From Flagellimonas maritima (GTDB lineage: Bacteria; Bacteroidota; Bacteroidia; Flavobacteriales; Flavobacteriaceae), in contig NZ_CP030104.1 of NCBI RefSeq assembly GCF_003269425.1, forward strand, positions 2,885,001 through 2,949,000: a stretch of DNA of 64,000 nucleotides, in the 5' to 3' direction. Both the position numbers and the translations under genes were made by a program. This document shows positions 28,436-37,744 of the stretch, piece by piece; position 1 is the stretch's first letter; each line of letters opens with the position of its first letter. A model generated the notes under the pieces. It saw only the letters and a program-made list of their open reading frames with translations. It did not search any database and had not been told where the DNA came from.

Positions 28436-28953
28436 TAGCGATAGCATTCTGTTGTTTCTTTATTTTTTTGGGTCAAGCCCAAGAACTTGGGGAGAGTATG
28501 CTATGGGCACCGGAAAAAAGACTCACTTGGGCTGACTTTAAGGGTAAGATACCACCTGCAGCCATTCCTGCAGCTACCACCGCAAGTGGAATCAGTTATA
28601 AATATTCAGCAAACTTAATTCATCATGAAGTAGATTTGGATTTTGAGGTAAATGCCTATTTTTATCCAAACGAATCTTGGTACAAACCAGAGATATGTGA
28701 TAATCTTATTCTTAGTCACGAACAATTGCATTTTGATATTGCAGAACTTTTTGCCCGCAAGATGAGGGACAAACTTGAGCGTACTTCTTTTTCAGATAAC
28801 GTAAAGGCCGAAATACGAAAGATTTACAAGGAGATTTTACAAGAGCTTAAAGATTTTCAGGAATTATATGATTGGGAAACCAATTTTTCCAGAAATGAAA
28901 AGAAACAGTTGGAGTGGAATAAAAAAGTAGCAAAGGCCTTGGCAAAAAATTGA
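28423..28953 (+). CDS. DUF922-family exported putative zinc protease
   Basis: A 176-residue protein that starts with TTG inside the OsmC gene; the hydrophobic signal IIAIAFCCFFIFLGQAQ follows directly. KRLTWADFKGKIPP is the hallmark start of DUF922, and SHEQLHFDIAELFARKM provides an HExxH-like motif (H-E-Q-L-H) expected of a zinc metalloprotease, with a downstream helical region. Activity is unproven. It is the last gene of the four-gene overlapping operon with guaA. Confidence 0.78.
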   Translation: MGKIIAIAFCCFFIFLGQAQELGESMLWAPEKRLTWADFKGKIPPAAIPAATTASGISYKYSANLIHHEVDLDFEVNAYFYPNESWYKPEICDNLILSHEQLHFDIAELFARKMRDKLERTSFSDNVKAEIRKIYKEILQELKDFQELYDWETNFSRNEKKQLEWNKKVAKALAKN

Positions 28954-29004
28954 TGCGTTGTTAAAACCCGTAACAAAGCCCAGATTCTGGAGTCTTTATA
29001 CTGT

Positions 29005-29817
29005 ATGAAAATATTAAAAAAAGGAAACTACTACGGTGTACGTAAATCAGAAGTGGACAATGCGGGCGTTTTTTTCTCTGAATACGGCTATAATTTACCA
29101 AAAACCGATTGGCATTATCATGAGAATCCATACTTTATGTATGTATTGGATGGAAACTTGAAAGATATTAATAACCAAAGAACAACACTGTGCCCCCAAG
29201 GCAGTTTTTTGTTCCATAATTGGCAGGAAACCCATATGAATACCAAAGAAAGCATCAATGCAAGAGGTTTCCATATTGAATTGGATCGCAGTTGGTTTTT
29301 AAAGAAAAGGTTGGACATGGAACTTTGGGAAGGAAGTAAGCTTTTGGAAGACCCAAGATTGCACCAAACCTTGGCCAAGATTTATTACGAATTTAAATGT
29401 GACGATAAATATTCAAAAGTATCGTTGGATTTTTTGACGCTTCAACTCTGTGATCAAGTTTGGGGAAAGAATCCTGTGTGTACAGTTGTGGAACCACATT
29501 GGATAAAAAAGTTAAAGCAAATCATTTATGACGATGTGGAAAACTTGAACTTAACTTCGCTTTCCAATATTCTGGGAGTTCATCCGGTGCATCTGTCCCG
29601 CAGCTTTCCAAGATACCTGAATACCACCTTGGGAGACTATATTCGCATGCACAAAATAAAAAAAGCAATACCATTGTTGGGAAATGTAAACCTAAGCCTA
29701 ACTGAAATTGCCTATATCTGTGGCTTTTCCGATCATAGCCATTTTACGAGAACCTTCAAATCATATCTTGGTGAAACACCAAACAATTATCGGAAAAAAT
29801 TCAAGGAATATGTTTAG
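29005..29817 (+). CDS. AraC family transcriptional regulator (cupin sensor)
   Basis: A 270-residue soluble regulator with an N-terminal cupin-like sensing part (DWHYHENPYFMYVLDG, FLFHNWQETHMN) and a C-terminal AraC domain (about 165-268): LTSLSNILGVHPVHLSRSF and LTEIAYICGFSDHSHFTRTF are the two helix-turn-helix motifs. The ligand is unknown. The next gene, a serine hydrolase, starts 67 bases downstream on the same strand and could be a target. Confidence 0.85.
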   Translation: MKILKKGNYYGVRKSEVDNAGVFFSEYGYNLPKTDWHYHENPYFMYVLDGNLKDINNQRTTLCPQGSFLFHNWQETHMNTKESINARGFHIELDRSWFLKKRLDMELWEGSKLLEDPRLHQTLAKIYYEFKCDDKYSKVSLDFLTLQLCDQVWGKNPVCTVVEPHWIKKLKQIIYDDVENLNLTSLSNILGVHPVHLSRSFPRYLNTTLGDYIRMHKIKKAIPLLGNVNLSLTEIAYICGFSDHSHFTRTFKSYLGETPNNYRKKFKEYV

Positions 29818-29884
29818 GTTAAATATGTTCTATTTTTAACCTCAAATGTTGTCTTTCTTTGTTTGGATAATCTAAATCCATATA

Positions 29885-30955
29885 ATGAAAAGAATATCTC
29901 TTCTAACAATTTTTGTTACAATTCCTTTTTTATCGAATGCGCAAATAGATTTCTCAGAAAAAAATAAAAGCGAATATCCGCTGTTCAAACAGATGGAAGA
30001 AAAGATAACCAACGGTGATTATGAAGCAATCACGAGCGTGCTGATTGCCAAAAATGGAAATCTTTTATTTGAGAAGTACTTTAACGGGGCAAACCAAAAT
30101 ACGATGCACAACACCCGGTCCGTTACCAAAACTATGGCCAGCATATTAACCGGTATTGCCATAGATAAAGGTTACATTAAATCGGAAAAGGATAAGATTT
30201 TGGATTATGTTGAAGCAAAACTACCTTTAAAAAATCAAGATCCAAGAAAACAAGATATTTCTATAGAAGATTTACTTACCATGAGTTCCATCTTGGAATG
30301 TGATGATGGTAATATGTTTTCAAGGGGAAATGAGGAACGTATGTATATAGTGGAGGATTGGCTACAGTTTTTTCTGGATTTACCCATTCGTTCTTATCCT
30401 TTTGGGCCAAAACCTGAAGATTCTCCTTATGCGAGAATAATGAGCTATTGTTCTGCAGGGGCCGCGGCAATGGCAGAGGTGATTGAGAGTGCAGTAAAAA
30501 TGCCGCTGGATAATTTTGCAAAAGAAAATCTGTTTGACCCTTTGGATATTAAGGATTACAAATTACACTATAACCCGTCCAAAACTTTAAATACTGCCGG
30601 TGGAAGTGAATATAAAAGTCGTGACTTTTTAAAAATTATTCAAATGTTTCTGCAAGACGGTCAATGGAGCGGTAAGCAAGTTCTTTCCAAAGAATGGATA
30701 GCCAAAGCTACCACACCAAAAGTTAACGCTAGGGAAAATGTTGATTATGGTTATTTACTTTGGATAAAATCTTTTGGAAAGGAAACCAAATATAATGCAT
30801 ACTATATGTCCGGGAATGGCGGACAGAAAGTACTTTCAATTCCGTCACTTGATGCTGTCGTAGTAATTACAACTACCAATTATGGCAACAGAAAAGCACA
30901 TGCTTATACTGATGAGTTGATGAACGATTATATTGTTCCAACTTTATTGGAGTGA
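29885..30955 (+). CDS. Serine hydrolase of the class C beta-lactamase family
   Basis: A 356-residue exported protein (signal MKRISLLTIFVTIPFLSNA). The catalytic SxxK is in NTRSVTKTMASILTG, the Tyr of the second motif is in MSYCSAGAAAMAEV, and the third motif region lies in MSGNGGQKVL (G-G-Q in place of KTG/HTG). The family includes D-aminopeptidases, esterases and penicillin-binding-like enzymes; true beta-lactamase activity is not indicated. It converges on the sugar-isomerase gene with a 1-base gap. Confidence 0.85.
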   Translation: MKRISLLTIFVTIPFLSNAQIDFSEKNKSEYPLFKQMEEKITNGDYEAITSVLIAKNGNLLFEKYFNGANQNTMHNTRSVTKTMASILTGIAIDKGYIKSEKDKILDYVEAKLPLKNQDPRKQDISIEDLLTMSSILECDDGNMFSRGNEERMYIVEDWLQFFLDLPIRSYPFGPKPEDSPYARIMSYCSAGAAAMAEVIESAVKMPLDNFAKENLFDPLDIKDYKLHYNPSKTLNTAGGSEYKSRDFLKIIQMFLQDGQWSGKQVLSKEWIAKATTPKVNARENVDYGYLLWIKSFGKETKYNAYYMSGNGGQKVLSIPSLDAVVVITTTNYGNRKAHAYTDELMNDYIVPTLLE

Positions 30956-30956
30956 C

Positions 30957-31814
30957 TTAGACGTCACATCGTAAAAAGGCATCTTTTAATGCTGCTATTT
31001 TATCTTCCCACGTTACGATGAATTCTTGGGCCACATGCCCTTTAAAACCTGTATCCAGAATAGCTTTCATTATAGCGGGGTAGTAAAGTTCCTGGCTTTC
31101 GTCTATTTCATGCCTTCCAGGAACGCCCGCGGTATGATAGTGACCAAAATATGGATGGTAGTTTTGAATGCTACGAATAATATCTCCTTCTTGTATTTGC
31201 ATGTGGTAAATATCAAAAAGGAGTTTAAAATTGTCACTTCCCAGACGCTTACAAAGTTCAACGCCCCAAATGGAACTATCGCACATATAATCCGGATGGT
31301 CAATTTGGTTAAAGAGTTCCATTTGAATTACAACTCCGTGTTTTTCTGCCAAAGGGATAATCTTAGAGAGTCCGTCCACACAGTTTTGTAAACCTACATA
31401 ATCATTTATTCCCCTACGATTTCCACTAAAGCAGATTAAGTTTGTATAACCTGCTTCTGCAACTTGTGGAATGGTTTTTTTATAATCTTCGATGAGCTTC
31501 TCATGGTATTTTGGGTCGTTCCATCCATCTGTCAAACTGATTTCCGTGCATCTGCACATGGAACAATGAATATCGTATTTTTTTAGAAGTGGCCAATCTT
31601 TTGGTGCGATGAGGTCGATTGCCTTTATACCTAAATTATTCAATACTTGGAGAAATTCTTCCAGTGGTAGATAATTAAAGCACCATTGGCATACACTATG
31701 GTTCAGATTGTTTTTTAGGGCAAAATCTTTTTGTTGCATTTGTGCCATTGATGTGGTAGATACTAAACCTGCAGAACTGGCAGCCACCGCTGTAATAAAA
31801 TTTCTTCGCTTCAC
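30957..31814 (-). CDS. Tat-exported hydroxypyruvate isomerase-like TIM barrel protein
   Basis: A 285-residue member of the AP-endonuclease-2/sugar-phosphate-isomerase superfamily. A twin-arginine start MKRRNFITAVAASSAGL indicates periplasmic export. Metal-site residues expected for hydroxypyruvate isomerase-like proteins appear in IQMELFNQID, LLFDIYHMQ, GHYHTAGVPGRHEID and VAQEFIV. Substrates of the exported Bacteroidota members are not established, so the name reflects similarity only. It is divergent from the DUF3820 gene with 44 bases between starts. Confidence 0.82.
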   Translation of the reverse strand: MKRRNFITAVAASSAGLVSTTSMAQMQQKDFALKNNLNHSVCQWCFNYLPLEEFLQVLNNLGIKAIDLIAPKDWPLLKKYDIHCSMCRCTEISLTDGWNDPKYHEKLIEDYKKTIPQVAEAGYTNLICFSGNRRGINDYVGLQNCVDGLSKIIPLAEKHGVVIQMELFNQIDHPDYMCDSSIWGVELCKRLGSDNFKLLFDIYHMQIQEGDIIRSIQNYHPYFGHYHTAGVPGRHEIDESQELYYPAIMKAILDTGFKGHVAQEFIVTWEDKIAALKDAFLRCDV

Positions 31815-31858
31815 TATGAGGAATTTATTAACAGAAAGATAGTATTTTAGACATACAA

Positions 31859-32314
31859 ATGGAAATTAAGCCAGATAGAGAGAAATTAATGGAACTTGCA
31901 CACTACAAAATGCCATTTGGTAAATTCAAGGATATGTATTTGGTGGATTTGCCTTTGCCCTATTTAATATGGTTTAGACAAAAAGGTTTCCCCAAGGGAA
32001 AGTTGGGCGATTATTTAAGTGCTATGCTGGATATTAAAGACAACGGTCTTGAGCATATCATTAGAAAAATTCAAAACAATTTCCCAAGGAGTCTTAGGAA
32101 GGCATTACATCTTATTGAGCACTATAACCAACGTGCCTGTTGCATCTACATTCAATTCGCCAACAGGAATTGTTCTATCAAAAACTACTTCCAAAACCAT
32201 TCTATTGGCGGTAAGCTCAACGATAGTATAGTCACTAGGTACATCTTCATCACCATTAATGGTCAGGTTATCATTTTCCAATTGCCATGTCCCATTGGTT
32301 ATTGGGCTCTCTAA
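31859..32314 (+). CDS. DUF3820 family protein, 3' end probably frameshifted
   Basis: Residues 1-75 are a full DUF3820 protein (YKMPFGKFKDMYLVDLPLPY, GFPKGKLGDYLSAM, GLEHIIRKIQNNFP), which usually ends just after this FP. Here the frame runs on for 75 more residues, antisense to the coding end of the lipoprotein gene. Reading TTCCCAAGG as TTCCCAAAGG would give FPKES and a stop at 32095-32097, a normal-length protein that clears the convergent gene by 7 bases. So the genuine gene is probably 31859 to about 32097, with a 1-base deletion or sequence error near 32085. The family function is unclear. Confidence 0.7.
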   Translation: MEIKPDREKLMELAHYKMPFGKFKDMYLVDLPLPYLIWFRQKGFPKGKLGDYLSAMLDIKDNGLEHIIRKIQNNFPRSLRKALHLIEHYNQRACCIYIQFANRNCSIKNYFQNHSIGGKLNDSIVTRYIFITINGQVIIFQLPCPIGYWAL

Positions 32315-32998
32315 AAATGACTCGTCTGTAAAAGCTTGACCAAAAAGTGTATAAGAAATCACATTGGTATATTGACCGCTACCGTTCACTGTATTTGGAT
32401 TGCCTGAAAATGTAATCTGTGCATTTTCATCTTTTGAAGATGATGTAAACGAAAATTCAACAACTCCAGCATTTTGAACCATGGTTGAAGCTCGGCCATC
32501 TGCTATGGTTGCGCTGACCAGTTCCCAGCTTCCTATAATCAATGGTTGAGCATCATCGTTTGTATCGTCATCGTCTGTATTGTCACCATCATCAGTTTCA
32601 TCGCCTTCGTCCGTTTCATCATCCGTCTGGTCATCCGTATTTTCATCATCGGATTCATCGCCTGTAGAATCATCATCATCTGAAGAACCATCTCCATTTT
32701 CTTCTTCATCATCACCTGAATCATCCTCCGTAGAATCATCGTCATTTTCTTCTTCGCCATCGTTTGAATCGTCATCTGAGGAATCATCCCTATCTTCATC
32801 TGAGTCATCATCTGATGAATTGTCTTCATCATCGTTAGAATCATCATCTGAAGATGTATCATCATCATCATCTACACTCAGTTCCTCATTGGTTTCATCT
32901 ATTAAGATGTCTGAGGGTTCAAAACTATCGCTGCAGGAACTTATGGAAAGAACGAACAAACATAGAAATAGGGCTACTACATTTAAATTTAGTTTCAT
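32105..32998 (-). CDS. Asp/Ser-rich lipoprotein with lipocalin-like C-terminal domain
   Basis: A 297-residue predicted lipoprotein (lipobox VLSISSC, residues about 17-22). Residues about 42-150 are an extreme low-complexity tract of D, E, S, N and G built from variants of DDDSNDDEDNSSDDDSDED. The last 145 residues fold as beta strands starting IIGSWELVSATI, with TNGTWQLENDNLTING, a lipocalin-like start and ending. The acidic tract is a flexible, possibly calcium-binding spacer that displays the C-terminal domain away from the membrane (inference). The function is unknown. Confidence 0.75.
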   Translation of the reverse strand: MKLNLNVVALFLCLFVLSISSCSDSFEPSDILIDETNEELSVDDDDDTSSDDDSNDDEDNSSDDDSDEDRDDSSDDDSNDGEEENDDDSTEDDSGDDEEENGDGSSDDDDSTGDESDDENTDDQTDDETDEGDETDDGDNTDDDDTNDDAQPLIIGSWELVSATIADGRASTMVQNAGVVEFSFTSSSKDENAQITFSGNPNTVNGSGQYTNVISYTLFGQAFTDESFLESPITNGTWQLENDNLTINGDEDVPSDYTIVELTANRMVLEVVFDRTIPVGELNVDATGTLVIVLNKM

Positions 32999-33031
32999 GA
33001 ATTTCGCTAAAGGATTTGTGTTGATTTATAA

Positions 33032-34861
<1,830 letters not shown>

Positions 34862-34930
34862 ACTCCAGTTTTGGACATATATTTGCCACCTGAAAAGGCG
34901 GAAAAGAGGATTTTTCACTAAATAACTTTC

Positions 34931-36799
34931 ATGGAAGAAAAAAAGCTGGATATCAATTCCATCATAGGTTTTGTATTGATTTTTGGGATACTTGTCTTTA
35001 TGTTTTACCAAAATCAGCCCACACCAGAAGAGCTCGAAGCTCAAAAAGCTGAACAAGAGAAAATTGATGTTGCAGCAGAAAAAAAGGAAAAAATTTCGGA
35101 ACCTGTTATAGTGGAAGAGCAAAAACCAATAAACTTGCAGGATTCCACAGCACTTGCCAATTATAAAAGTACAGTTGGGGCTTTTGGATTTACCACAGCT
35201 TCAGCGGGAACAACTATATTGGAGAACGAGTTACTTCTTTTGGAAGTTGACAATAAAGGAGGCCAAATAGTGGAGGCCAAAATGAAGAATTTTGTAAACC
35301 ATGACTCCATAGCTGTCTATTTGGTCAAAGATTCCAATGCCAAGTTCGGAATTAATTTTTCTACTTCTGACAATAGGGTGTTGAATACTTTGGATTTGTT
35401 TTTTGAACCCACATTATCAAAAAGCGGTGACAATCAAATATTGTCGATGAAAGCGAAGATTTCCGAGAACCAATTTTTGGAATATCGTTATGAAATGAAG
35501 CCAAATGACTATTTGGTAGATTTTACGGTACGCTCCCAGGGACTTAACGGGGTAATCAATTCAAGCCGTCCTGTTGAACTGGAATGGGACTTAAAAGCAA
35601 TGCGCCATGATAAGAGTGTACAATATGAAAATAGGTATACGCGCCTGACCTACAATCATGAGGATGGGAAGATAAGCAAGCTTTCAGAAAGCAGTGAACT
35701 GGACGAGGAAACAGAAGAGGAGATAAAATGGCTTTCCTACCGCCAACATTTTTTTAGTTCGATTCTTGCTACGGACGATCGTTTTAAAAGCGCGCAACTA
35801 CGCTCCAAAAATTTAGTTGAAGAGGAAACCAAGGAAACATTGTTTACAAAGCAATACTCCACAAAAGCTTCTTTGGAGCTGCAGGCAGGTGAGTTCTCAC
35901 AAAATATGTATTGGTATTATGGCCCTACGGATGTAAAGGTTCTGGAAGATTATGAGGATTTGGGCCTGGTTGAGTCCATTCCTTTTGGATGGGGCATATT
36001 TGGTTGGATAAACAGATATGTCTTTACACCATTTTATACATTTTTGAGTTCTTTTCTTCCCTATGGGATAGCGATAATCGTTATGACCATTATTGTTCGT
36101 TTGGCCTTATCTCCGGTTACGTACAAATCATATCTTTCCCAGGCAAAAATGAAAGTTCTAAAGCCAGAGATTACGGAATTAAACGAGAAGTATAAGGACA
36201 ATGCCATGAAAAAGCAGCAGGAGACCATGAAGCTTTACAATAAAGCAGGGGTAAGCCCCATGAGCGGTTGTGTGCCTGCACTTTTACAATTGCCTATATT
36301 CTACTCGTTGTTCATGTTCTTTCCAACTTCTTTTGCGTTGCGACAAAAATCTTTTTTATGGGCTGAAGATTTATCTTCTTATGACACCATTTTTAATTTA
36401 CCTTTTGCCATTCCCTTTTATGGAGACCATGTAAGTCTATTTCCAATATTGGCATCGGTCGCGATTTTTTTCTATATGATGATGACCACGGGACAGAGCA
36501 TGCAGATGCAACAACAGCCAGGTATGCCCAACATGAAATTCATTATGTACCTGTCTCCGGTAATGATGTTGTTTTTCTTTAATAATTATGCCAGTGGTCT
36601 TAGTCTATATTACTTTGTTTCCAATCTGATAACAATTTTTATCATGCTCGCCATTAAAAATTATATTTTGGATGAGGACAAGATTCACGCGCAGATTCAG
36701 GAAAACAAAAAGAAGCCAAAGAAGGAGAATAAGTTTCAGAAAAAAATGCGCGAGATGATGGAACAGGCCGAAGCTCAAAAGAAGACAGGCAAAAGATAA
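34931..36799 (+). CDS. yidC: Membrane protein insertase YidC
   Basis: A 622-residue insertase: one N-terminal membrane segment, a large periplasmic beta domain (about residues 45-340), then the five-helix insertase core (about 360-590) with the conserved polar-groove region PFYTFLSSFLPYGIAIIVMT, YNKAGVSPMSGCVPALLQLP and a Met-rich stretch QSMQMQQQPGMPNMKF. The C-terminal tail is lysine-rich (KKKPKKENKFQKKMREM), likely for ribosome contact. It integrates proteins into the inner membrane with SecYEG. The gene order pyrG-yidC is common in Flavobacteriaceae. Confidence 0.95.
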   Translation: MEEKKLDINSIIGFVLIFGILVFMFYQNQPTPEELEAQKAEQEKIDVAAEKKEKISEPVIVEEQKPINLQDSTALANYKSTVGAFGFTTASAGTTILENELLLLEVDNKGGQIVEAKMKNFVNHDSIAVYLVKDSNAKFGINFSTSDNRVLNTLDLFFEPTLSKSGDNQILSMKAKISENQFLEYRYEMKPNDYLVDFTVRSQGLNGVINSSRPVELEWDLKAMRHDKSVQYENRYTRLTYNHEDGKISKLSESSELDEETEEEIKWLSYRQHFFSSILATDDRFKSAQLRSKNLVEEETKETLFTKQYSTKASLELQAGEFSQNMYWYYGPTDVKVLEDYEDLGLVESIPFGWGIFGWINRYVFTPFYTFLSSFLPYGIAIIVMTIIVRLALSPVTYKSYLSQAKMKVLKPEITELNEKYKDNAMKKQQETMKLYNKAGVSPMSGCVPALLQLPIFYSLFMFFPTSFALRQKSFLWAEDLSSYDTIFNLPFAIPFYGDHVSLFPILASVAIFFYMMMTTGQSMQMQQQPGMPNMKFIMYLSPVMMLFFFNNYASGLSLYYFVSNLITIFIMLAIKNYILDEDKIHAQIQENKKKPKKENKFQKKMREMMEQAEAQKKTGKR

Positions 36800-36890
36800 A
36801 ATAGTATCTAGGTAATTATTATTTTCATTACAGTTTTAAACCTTTAGTTTAATTTGTGGTCTAAACTTGTGAAATAATCAATACAATACT

Positions 36891-37451
36891 ATGAAAAATC
36901 TGAAACTAGCGCTTTTTATTTTTGCTTTTATCTTTGTTGGTTCTACTGAATATGTTGAAGCACAAGTAAGGCGCACAACAGTCAGAACTGTTCGCAAAGA
37001 AAGAAGAGTCAAAAGAAAAATTAGGAGGCAAAATAGAAGGGTTGCCAGAAGAACATTGAGACGTTTACCCGCCAATACCCGCCCAATCGTTTTTAGGAGA
37101 GCCAGTTATTATCCTGTTGGCGGAATGTATTTTGTTCAAAGAAACAATATATATGTAAGAACCTTTCCACCAAGAGGTTTTCGTAGAAGAATTTTACCCG
37201 CTACCGCAATAGCTTTGACGGTGAGAGGTGTCGGTTACCAATATGCCGATGGAGTTTTCTATAAACCGATAGAGGATGAATATGAGGTTACGCTTCCCCC
37301 CATTGGTGCAGTAGTTAACGAACTTCCTGAAGATGCTGAAGAAATAGATTTTGAAGGTGTCTCAGCATACGAACTGAACCAAGCGGTATACCAGGCTGTT
37401 GATGATGGTTATGAGATTATAGACATTCTTGAAGAGGAAGAGGAAGAATAA
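36891..37451 (+). CDS. DUF6515-like exported protein with basic N- and acidic C-terminal parts
   Basis: A 186-residue exported protein (signal MKNLKLALFIFAFIFVGSTE). The mature N-terminus is unusually basic (RRTTVRTVRKERRVKRKIRR and more, residues about 26-62), the middle has YPVGGMYFVQRNNIYVRTFP, and the C-terminus is acidic (VTLPPIGAVVNELPEDAEEI and a final run of Glu). The GAVVNELPEDA region resembles DUF6515. Charge separation suggests self-association or binding of a polyanion (inference). Its own terminator follows. The function is unknown. Confidence 0.65.
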   Translation: MKNLKLALFIFAFIFVGSTEYVEAQVRRTTVRTVRKERRVKRKIRRQNRRVARRTLRRLPANTRPIVFRRASYYPVGGMYFVQRNNIYVRTFPPRGFRRRILPATAIALTVRGVGYQYADGVFYKPIEDEYEVTLPPIGAVVNELPEDAEEIDFEGVSAYELNQAVYQAVDDGYEIIDILEEEEEE

Positions 37452-37487
37452 CAAAAATTACGATTATCACTATTTTTTAATAAAAAA

Positions 37488-37509
37488 CTCTCCCGTAATT
37501 TTGGGAGAG
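37488..37509 (+). terminator. Rho-independent terminator after the DUF6515-like gene
   Basis: CTCTCCC and GGGAGAG form a 7-bp stem with an 8-base loop, followed by CTTTT on the plus strand. It lies 37 bases beyond the stop codon. Confidence 0.75.
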
Positions 37510-37668
37510 CTTTTACCACTGAAGGGTATAGTTTGGTAAGATTTGGGACTCCAAAGATGCTGCATAAAAAAGTCGAAAAAAATTAATAGTTGTAAAGGAG
37601 CTGTTTTTGTATGGTAAAGACACCCCTTTTGATGTCTCATCGACGAACAGCAAATCCTATAGATAAAC

Positions 37669-37698
37669 GAACCCCCATATTTTTAAATATGGGGGTTC
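37669..37698. terminator. Strong hairpin between convergent genes
   Basis: GAACCCCCATATTT and AAATATGGGGGTTC form a 14-bp perfect stem with a 2-base loop. It lies 47 bases beyond the stop of the first fasciclin gene (minus strand). The T run after it is weak on both strands, so it may act as transcript-end protector or bidirectional terminator. Confidence 0.65.
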
Positions 37699-37744
37699 TT
37701 TAGTAGAATTAGACTTACAAAAAATAAGTTTTTGAAATATTTAT

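Noticed and set aside
32540..32880. Short repeats resembling a CRISPR array
   Set aside because: There is no constant repeat/spacer unit; the repetition follows codons of an acidic protein tract.
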